Source: Phoronis ovalis (lineage: Eukaryota; Phoronida; Phoronidae). From it: 13,988 nt of DNA. Made by a program: the position numbers and the translations under genes. The notes beneath the pieces are model-generated. The model did not search any database, was not told the origin of the DNA, and worked only from the letters and a program-made list of their open reading frames with translations. Positions 8,557-13,988 of the stretch are shown one piece after another (the stretch's first letter is position 1; each line of letters begins with the position of its first letter). The stretch spans positions 1 through 13,988 of the forward strand of contig JAOXYB010034985.1 in NCBI GenBank assembly GCA_028565635.1. The letters run 5' to 3'.

Positions 8557-9669
8557 CATTCTTGTTATCATCCTGAGACATCCGTTTGAACTACATACCA
8601 TATATAATTTTGGCGTAGTCCCTTTAATTCAAACACTTATGATATTAACATAGTGTCATTAGTATAATTTACAAGGAACACGGATGCGCACTTAAGTACG
8701 CATTTTGATAATTTTAAGGATTTAAATTTATATTTTGATAACCCTACACGGTTTATATCGCAAAAGTGTCATAATCGGTAAATAATCAGTGCACGATGTA
8801 CTGCAAAACTGATACGAAGTGCGTAATTAAAGCATAGTTGGAGTGATAAGAACGCCCACGGAGGAATTGAACTTAATACTACAGCTATACGGTCAATTGT
8901 GTAAACGTTCACCAAAGGGGTACCCGAGGTGCTATAGAGAATGCGCGAACAAAGAGACAGTTTTGTAATATTATTGATCATAAATTATGTATAATACCAC
9001 GCCACTTGTTTGTGTACGAACTATTTTTTGCATTGTATAACTTTTGCAAGGAAGCATACATTTATTATCATTAACTCCGTCGCTCGTTGAGACTCCCACT
9101 CTACCAGTCGCTCGTTTCGCCTCGTAGACTGTCAGATTGATTCGCACATTAGAACATACAACTTATTTCTGCATATAGAGTGATTTTCCTAAATTTTCAC
9201 ATAATGTACCAGTCCTGCTCTTATTTAATCTTGTAGCTAAATTTCCTAGGATTTACCCGGATTGATGGTGTTGATGCCCTGGTGTTGATGTAAGTTCCAA
9301 AATGGCTGCTCGAAAACTGAACTGATGCCTAGGGTCGAGTACCGCATGGTTTCTACAATAACTGATCAAACAGTTGATGGCATTGATGCGGACTGATTTA
9401 TTACATCTTAAACTTGTGTAAGTAGCTCCGGCATGATAAAGGAAAAACATTAATTTTTTTAATTGCTACATCTCTATTATTGCTAAAACTCGGATAGAGT
9501 CTGCTATTTTTTTTGCTAAAAATTTGGTTTGGCTAAGGTAGCACACAACAGTAGGAAGTCTCGTCCACATAGCAATGTTAAATGTACGATTTCAAATATA
9601 TTTGTTAAAAACATCTATACGCTGAGCGCCAATCTCTCTCGGTCCACTTGCATCACACATATATCTTAG
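8557..9669. other. Intergenic region, no gene recognised
   Basis: No exon with supporting splice sites or domain could be defined here. A small CpG-richer patch at about 9075-9130 carries the direct repeat GTCGCTCGTT at 9079-9088 and 9107-9116. Upstream exons of the plus-strand frame at 9670, if that is a real gene, should lie in this stretch, but none could be confirmed. Confidence 0.45.
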
Positions 9670-9944
9670 GAAAACCGTTCCATTTACCACCCAACAACCA
9701 TACAGATTTCGACATATTTGCCAAAAATTTAACCCCCTTGGATATTTCTCCAATCGGAACCTGGACCTACTTGAACTTGACCTCTCGAACGCGAACTGAA
9801 GCGGTGACAGAGCTGGAAGGTGCTTTGGATGAGTATTACAAGGCTGGAGTATTTCAGCTTGTATCTCGCGATTCTTATACAGATATTAAACTTAGCTATA
9901 TATCGGGAAATATTTATGTTTTAAAAGTGCTAAAGGTAAAATAA
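9670..9944 (+). CDS. Candidate terminal exon of an unrecognised plus-strand gene or gene relic
   Basis: A plus-strand frame opens after a plausible acceptor (CACATATATCTTAG, ending 9669). It runs about 90 codons, entering in phase 1, to TAA at 9942-9944. Its composition is protein-like: it begins GKPFHLPPNNHTDFDIFAK and has a helical stretch AVTELEGALDEYYKAGVFQL. It ends with a beta-like segment, IKLSYISGNIYVLKVLKVK. An AATAAA at 9940-9945 overlaps the stop codon, so this could be a terminal exon with almost no 3'UTR. Alternatively, CTAAAG|GTAAAA at 9935/9936 could serve as a splice donor. I do not recognise the family. No upstream exon or promoter was found, so it may be an isolated relic. 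An in-frame ATG at 9648 lies upstream of the acceptor and is not needed. Confidence 0.4.
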
Positions 9945-9945
9945 A

Positions 9946-10213
9946 GATGTGAGACAGCACATTTCTTGTGAGTTATTTCAAGACATTCCATATTACACAT
10001 AATTCGTGATTAGTAAATTAGGATTAAAATTTATTCTTGTTTCACGAAATATAACTCTATAGTCCTCAACGTTTAGCCATTCGTAAATGCACATGAATAC
10101 CTGATTATAAAAATTATGAATTGTCAAGGTTATAACTATAATTGTATATAGAAGTTGGATTTAGCGGACTCTGGTAAATTTGTATTGAATCCTTGTTCGC
10201 TCACTAACCGTTA
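9946..10213. other. Short AT-rich intergenic segment
   Basis: This lies between the plus-strand candidate exon and the MITE. Nothing recognisable was seen apart from AT-rich sequence. Confidence 0.4.
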
Positions 10214-10504
10214 CAGTAGGTTTCCGAGTTATGCTCTCCCGAAAAAGTACTAAATATACTAAAAAAAAAAATTTAAAAAAAATATACTGGTTTGTGACAG
10301 TTACTCAGATTTTTCTGACGTCATTTTACCGCATCACAAACCAGCATTTTGTATATACGGAAGAGCATAACTCGGAAACCTACTCCCGATAAAGTACTAA
10401 ATATACTGGTTTGTGACAGTTACTCAGATTTTCCTGACGTCATTTTATCGCATCACAAACTAGTATTTTGTATATATGGAAGAGCATAACTCGGAAACCT
10501 ACTG
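10214..10504. mobile_element. Tc1/mariner-type MITE with tandemly duplicated interior
   Basis: Perfect terminal inverted repeats begin CAGTAGGTTTCCGAG at 10214 and end with its complement at 10504. They are flanked by TA at 10212-10213 and 10505-10506, the expected target duplication of Tc1/mariner elements. Including flanking bases, the symmetry covers 28 bp (10210-10237 with 10481-10508). The interior is a direct tandem duplication: 10238-10384 and 10385-10503 align over 119 bp with few differences, apart from a 28-nt A-rich insertion at 10261-10288. Each unit ends with its own copy of the right arm (internal copy 10362-10384) and contains an inner stem, CTGGTTTGTGA with TCACAAACCAG in unit A. 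There is no coding capacity, so it would depend on a transposase elsewhere. Confidence 0.85.
10316..10442. promoter_or_regulatory. Two full CRE palindromes inside the MITE
   Basis: TGACGTCA, the full CREB/ATF consensus, occurs at 10316-10323 and 10435-10442, 119 bp apart because the MITE interior is duplicated. Whether either is bound is unknown. They sit just past the poly(A) site of the LamG/PAN gene. Confidence 0.4.
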
Positions 10505-10554
10505 TAACATAAAAAAAGGTGTGACACGTTTTGTGATCATAAATACATTGTTTC

Positions 10555-10560
10555 TTTATT
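10555..10560 (-). promoter_or_regulatory. Poly(A) signal of the LamG/PAN gene
   Basis: TTTATT on the plus strand reads AATAAA on the minus strand, about 136 nt past the stop at 10696. Cleavage would be expected about 20 nt further, shortly before the MITE boundary. Confidence 0.65.
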
Positions 10561-10695
10561 ATTGAAAACATCAAGAATTACCAATTGAACATAACACTTC
10601 AGTAAAATGTATTTTTAGAATACTAACAGTTTTAAAAGAGTACAGAAAGACAGAAGGTGACATATACAGTTCACACGGGAAAACGCTAAATCTTC

Positions 10696-11897
10696 TTATG
10701 TCATTTTATACACTTTACAACCAGGTCTCACTTCCAAGTCCTCACTAGCAAAAAATTCCGGTATTCTGCTGCTAAATTCACATCTACGTTTTGTACCATC
10801 TCTTAATACATTGAAAGCAAAACACCAGCTGTTAATTTGGCATTCTCTTGAACATGACAACAATGAATCGCCGTAAAACACGCTAAATACTTTCTGTGGA
10901 ACAATACAATATCCGTCGATGCTTGACATTTTCTGGAATTTTTGTATCTCAAGTGATGCGGGTGTGGCTACAAAAAGTAGAAAAATCCAGTACAAAAGCG
11001 GTTACAAATCTATTGTTATATTAGAACCGATGAATGTATTGGATAAGATGAAAATGATGAACGAATGGATGGGTGGACGGACGGACGGCGGACAGGCGGA
11101 CGGGCGGACCGTCGGATGGGCCGATGGGATGGATGGATGGACGGATGGATCAATAAATGGTGGTCTGGGCATAATCAAATAAATGAATACTCACACTTGC
11201 TATATTTCAGGCACAAATGTCCGACTTCATTCAACTCATCAGCAGATAACGACGTATTATACAGTTGTGTGCAACCAATTGCGCCGGGCCAGTGTCCTCC
11301 GTTAGTTTTGGTAAGATCATATGCAAATAAGATGTCACCATCAGACTTAGGTCTATGGTTTGCGCTAACAGTCTTCTGCTGTAAGATTTGACCATTTTTA
11401 TATACGATCCATTTCTTGCTTGTGTCGTTGAATGTTATACTCACTTGAATCCAAACATCATGCTCAAAAAAGTTATTTGATTCAACGAAAGGAGTAAAAT
11501 ATCCAAAGTCGGAAAAAAGCGAAGCAACTGCCCCTTCATTCCGGATAGTCATACCAGGATTGTCTGACGGATGAAACCACTGCATAATGGGACCCATTGA
11601 GGATTTAGATAAATCTGCTTTAACATATCCAATATATGTAAATGATTTAACTGTTAAATCACCGTCATTAAAAATGTATACATATGATGTATTTTTACCG
11701 GTCGACATTACTGCATTATCTTCTCTGCCAAAAAGCCCGTTCACTGATAACATATTGCGCAACTGAGCATGGTTTTCATATCCAGAAAAGTCAGTTCCAT
11801 TGTGAGCTTTATTTAATGTCCAAAACCCAACAGGTTTTTGTATGGCTCCGGTAACAATACCTGCTAAGCAGATTAGACAATAAATAACATAGTACAT
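10696..11897 (-). CDS. Secreted LamG (concanavalin A-like) + PAN/apple domain protein
   Basis: Exons 11897-11195 (703 nt) and 10967-10696 (272 nt) on the minus strand join in phase 1 to give 324 residues. The donor is AAGT|GTGAGT and the acceptor CTACTTTTTGTAG. Residues 1-17 are a signal peptide (MYYVIYCLICLAGIVTG). About 20-230 form a LamG_3-type jelly-roll domain: VGFWTLN near the start, TDFSGYENHA, SFTYIGYVKADLS, DVWIQVSITFND, and the closing GAIGCTQLYNTSLSADELNEV that typifies the last strand. Four N-glycosylation sequons lie in it. The second exon encodes a PAN/apple domain with six cysteines (GYC, LLSC, RECQ, SWC, RRC, PGC). Both domains usually bind carbohydrate or protein ligands outside the cell; the ligand here is unknown. 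Without splicing, the first exon would end CEYSFI after a few codons. A partial paralogue lies at 13872-13988. Confidence 0.88.
10968..11194 (-). other. Intron between the LamG and PAN exons, containing a GGAC/GGAT array
   Basis: This 227-nt phase-1 intron starts with a consensus GTGAGT and ends CTACTTTTTGTAG. A tetranucleotide array occupies about 40% of it. Confidence 0.8.
11062..11150. repeat. Degenerate (GGAC/GGAT)n array in the intron of LamG copy 1
   Basis: About 90 bp of imperfect 4-bp units read GGAT, GGAC and GGCGGAC variants on the plus strand, starting about 44 nt inside the intron from the LamG donor. The plus-strand frames crossing it are low-complexity artefacts. Confidence 0.9.
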
Positions 11898-11913
11898 ACC
11901 AAAAACCTACATT

Positions 11914-12095
11914 CTGACCATCATCCTTTACAAAGTAAGAATAACAAGTCTATATCAGAGTTTGTGTTACGCCCGAATTATTATCCTCCGCATTCCCAGA
12001 AGTGTCAAAAACTTTTTTCAACTGACAACTCTTTTTTGATTTTGTTTAGAAATATTCTATAACGTTACAGCAGCTACAACAAAGTATTTTCTTAC
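11914..12095 (-). other. Probable 5'UTR intron of the LamG/PAN gene
   Basis: A near-perfect donor CCTAG|GTAAGA (exon edge 12096) pairs with an acceptor just before the ATG, either GGTCAG (exon resumes 11913) or TGTAG (resumes 11906). Either leaves under 20 untranslated bases before the ATG at 11897. The layout resembles that of the peritrophin-like gene. The acceptor choice is uncertain. Confidence 0.5.
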
Positions 12096-12151
12096 CTAGG
12101 AAACACAGGTGGATGCTGGTGGATGTTAACATGTTAGACTTGGTGTTTATA
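12096..12151 (-). promoter_or_regulatory. Candidate TATA box and noncoding first exon of the LamG/PAN gene
   Basis: The minus strand reads TATAAA at 12151-12146. A start about 30 nt downstream, near 12120, would give a noncoding exon of about 25 nt ending at the GTAAGA donor at 12095. The TATA box is about 250 bp above the ATG, as in the peritrophin-like gene. No clear initiator was identified. Confidence 0.4.
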
Positions 12152-12980
12152 CGCTTATTCAGTACTAGATCTAAGTAGTAACGTGTCCATTATTCCCCTT
12201 ATACTCTAAACTAGCGGATTTCTGACGATTTATACTGCCCGTACGTATACTCTCATCGTGTTTTAATGACAACCTATTTACAAGTTGGCAACCCAATAAA
12301 TGTGTTTTTACATATTAACTATTAAATGTATATAAATGGTTTAATATTTCTATGCATCAATTTTGTTTTGTTTCTTCTGTTAAGATACTCTGTATTTTAG
12401 TACACATCTGTTTATTTCTCAAGCATATTTGTTCAATACCTTCTTCGAATTGTAAAATCTTTAATACAAGAAATAGAGTAACGAAAACATAAACATGCTA
12501 TATAGATTATATGTTTTTATAATGTCACTTATAATTAGTTGTTTAGATCTTGGTGTGATGTTCTGTTGTAACAGTATTAATGATTATACTGCACTCGTAC
12601 ACAAAGAAAAATATAAAAAGCAAAATATAGAAACAAGCAGCACAAATTATTGATATTGTTAATTTCCTTTAAGACATGTACAGGATGCACTATGGGACAG
12701 TTAAGATTTTTCTGGTTACGTACAGTTTTAGTTTTCAACATTTCAGTACACAAAGCATCAATATTTAAATATGGAGGAACTTATTCAATCAATCACTATT
12801 AAACACTGTATATTAATACTGCGAGCCATCAGTTGATCACGAATCTGCACATTTGGCCTAACTCTACTATAATAAGTACTAATAATTTTTCTATTCTTCA
12901 TAAATGTGTCAGTGTAAAAAAATGCTTGCTTATGGTAGAACACACATTCTGTATGTACACAACCCGTATTAAGACAAAAA

Positions 12981-13135
12981 TTATCTAAACGGCTCTAAAC
13001 GTTTCGTGGGAAATCTTGAATTTGGTTGCCCCAGCCCACATTCAGGTATATCAGATGTCATGTAAAAGTCAAGAAATTTGAGCGCAATCCTAACATGTAG
13101 GCTTTTATAATGTTTATATATCATAACAATCGATA
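12981..13135 (-). CDS. Weak candidate alternative terminal exon for LamG copy 2
   Basis: On the minus strand an excellent acceptor (TTTTGTCTTTACAG) precedes a frame that is open for about 50 codons, to TAA at 12981. It enters in phase 1, which matches the phase-1 donor of LamG copy 2. The residues include CGLGQPNSRFPTKRLEPFR and show no PAN cysteines or other recognised domain. It could equally be a chance frame. Intron length from copy 2 would be about 736 nt, including the array. Confidence 0.2.
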
Positions 13136-13227
13136 CTGTAAAGACAAAACAAACTTTTCGAGTTTTAAGTTTTTAACATGCATCGAAATCGAATGAATGT
13201 GGATTTCTTATTCGGAAATACGTCTGC

Positions 13228-13444
13228 ATTTAATCATACTGTCCACCAGGTGTCGTGTGATAGAGGCTACATGCTATATAATTTATACTGGTCAATATTG
13301 CAACTGCTTCAAAAGCGTCAAATTAAGAACAATAATAAATAACTGGCGGATGCGCAATATTTCGATTATGTTAGTATCTGTTTTACCACTCAGTCGATGG
13401 GTAATGTTTTCAGAAAACACCATAACTACAACATCCCATGCCAT
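13228..13444 (-). pseudogene. Possible decayed Tc1/mariner-type transposase fragment
   Basis: Allowing for one frameshift, the minus strand reads a segment like MAWGCCSYG, then HRLSGKTDTNIIEIL. About 27 codons further, in another frame segment, it reads ASITRHLVDSMIK. The order and spacing loosely recall the W-G-x-x-S-x-x-G, I-L and D-N-A-x-x-H-T-A-x-x-V blocks of Tc1-like transposases. Stops and frame changes interrupt it. The resemblance was judged by eye and is weak. Confidence 0.2.
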
Positions 13445-13479
13445 ACAGTTCCTTAAAAATATTATTTAGTACTTTACTG

Positions 13480-13839
13480 TATGGATGGATGGATGGTTCA
13501 AAGTTAGATGGACGGACGGACGGACGGACGGACGGACGTATGGACGGATGGACGGATGGACGGATGGACGGATGGACGGATGGACGGATGGACGAATGGA
13601 TGAATGAATGGATGGATGGATGGATGGATGATGGATGGATGGATTGATTGGTGGATGTGTGGGTGGATGGGTGGACGGACGGACGGACGGACGGACGGAC
13701 GGACGGACGGACGGACGGACGGACAGACGGACGGACGATGGACGGACGGATGGATAGATGGATGAGTGGGTGGATGGGTGGTTAGATGGGTAAGTGGGTA
13801 AATGGGTAGATGGGTGCATGGAAGAATGGAAGGATAGAT
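13480..13839. repeat. Large (GGAC/GGAT)n array in the intron of LamG copy 2
   Basis: About 360 bp of 4-bp units. Homogeneous GGAC runs lie near 13510-13537 and 13675-13735. An 8-bp higher-order GGACGGAT run lies at about 13541-13591, with GGAT-rich and GGGT-rich blocks between and at the right edge. It starts about 32 nt inside the intron from the LamG copy 2 donor. The long Pro/Ser/His and Asp/Gly/Trp frames crossing it are artefacts of the repeat. Confidence 0.95.
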
Positions 13840-13871
13840 AAACTAGTGAATAGGGTTAAATCTATACTCAC

Positions 13872-13988
13872 ACTTGCTGTATTTCAAGCATAGCTGTCCA
13901 GCTTCACTCAACTCATCTGCAGATAAAGCTATATCATAAAGCTGCGTACAGCCAATTACACCGGCCCAGTAACCTAAGTCGCCTATAA
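13872..13988 (-). CDS. Partial LamG exon, tandem paralogue (copy 2), cut by the window edge
   Basis: The minus strand is open from the window edge to a donor AAGT|GTGAGT at 13872/13871, identical in position and phase to copy 1. The 38 complete codons include WAGVIGCTQLY, LSADELSEAGQ and LCLKYSK. Aligned with copy 1, 25 of the last 37 residues match, including all of IGCTQLY, LSADEL and LCLKYSK. This is the last strand and C-terminal edge of a LamG/concanavalin A-like domain; the rest lies right of the window. Its downstream exon is not clear: no PAN exon was seen before copy 1. Confidence 0.85.

Larger units (their letters stand above)
12152..13479. other. Region between LamG copy 1 and copy 2, no confident gene
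   Basis: This AT-rich stretch should hold the downstream part of LamG copy 2 on the minus strand. No PAN exon like that of copy 1 was found on reading the minus strand. Two weak items are listed separately: a phase-compatible candidate exon at 12981-13135 and a possible decayed transposase at 13228-13444. Confidence 0.45.

Noticed and set aside
9250-9289. A 40-nt microexon between TTTCCTAG and GTAAGT as the upstream exon of the 9670 frame
   Set aside because: The only open frame leaves in phase 2, while the 9670 exon needs phase 1.
9253-9450. Minus-strand 65-codon frame
   Set aside because: No domain, no signal peptide and no supporting splice or promoter signals. It is near the length expected by chance.
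10919-11391. Two plus-strand frames across the smaller array
   Set aside because: They are antisense to the PAN exon, intron and LamG exon, and their middle is low-complexity repeat.
13197-13469. Plus-strand 90-codon frame
   Set aside because: No recognisable domain or splice context. The opposite strand gives the better, though weak, transposase-like reading.
13438-13819. Long frames on both strands through the GGAC/GGAT array
   Set aside because: They follow from a 4-bp repeat lacking stop codons. The translations are pure low-complexity Pro-Ser-His or Asp-Gly-Trp runs inside an intron.
1-13988. tRNA, rRNA, CRISPR array or bacterial operon features
   Set aside because: No cloverleaf with a T-loop consensus, no rRNA segments, and no spaced identical repeats. 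The tandem arrays lack unique spacers and the genes are intron-split.

Overview
The window looks like nuclear DNA from an invertebrate animal, most likely a lophotrochozoan and probably a mollusc. It is AT-rich, its genes are split by short GT-AG introns, and it has metazoan signals such as TATA/Inr motifs and AATAAA. The recognisable proteins are secreted or surface modules: LDL-receptor class A, Ly6/uPAR (quiver-like), LamG/concanavalin A-like, PAN/apple and a peritrophin-like cysteine module. The mollusc assignment is inferred from this domain mix and from the (GGAC/GGAT)n arrays. No species-diagnostic sequence was recognised.

Layout, left to right. (1) At 1-383 is the 3' end of a plus-strand gene. 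Its last exon is 274-383 and its last intron holds a perfect 24-bp inverted repeat around a (TA)n loop. (2) At 1116-2306, minus strand, is a 396-residue unrecognised basic protein, convergent with gene 1, with a 5'UTR intron ending 7 nt before its ATG. (3) From 2551 to 4774 I see no gene, but there is a long imperfect foldback at 4316-4541. (4) At 4775-6472, plus strand, a five-exon gene encodes a 214-residue predicted GPI-anchored protein: signal peptide, two LDLa domains, one ten-cysteine Ly6/quiver-like domain. (5) At 7385-8524, minus strand, is a small secreted cysteine-rich protein with a peritrophin-like C-terminal half; TATA box, initiator, noncoding exon and two coding exons can all be placed. 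(6) At 9670-9944, plus strand, is an unrecognised open exon whose stop overlaps an AATAAA. (7) At 10214-10504 is a Tc1/mariner-type MITE with TA target duplications, a tandem-duplicated interior and two full CRE motifs. (8) At 10696-12120, minus strand, is a secreted LamG + PAN protein of 324 residues. (9) At 13872-13988, minus strand, is the end of a second, paralogous LamG exon, cut by the window edge, with a large GGAC/GGAT array just inside its downstream intron, where copy 1 has a smaller array.

Taken together this is an accessory region rich in extracellular genes: a surface LDLa/Ly6 protein, a possible chitin binder and a tandem LamG family. Chitin-binding and LamG modules occur together in molluscan shell-matrix proteins of the Pif/BMSP type, so an extracellular-matrix or mucosal role is a reasonable guess, but the sequence does not prove one. 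The observations most worth a second look are the LDLa-LDLa-Ly6 domain order, the tandem LamG duplication with arrays at matching intron positions, and the apparent lack of a PAN exon for the second LamG copy.
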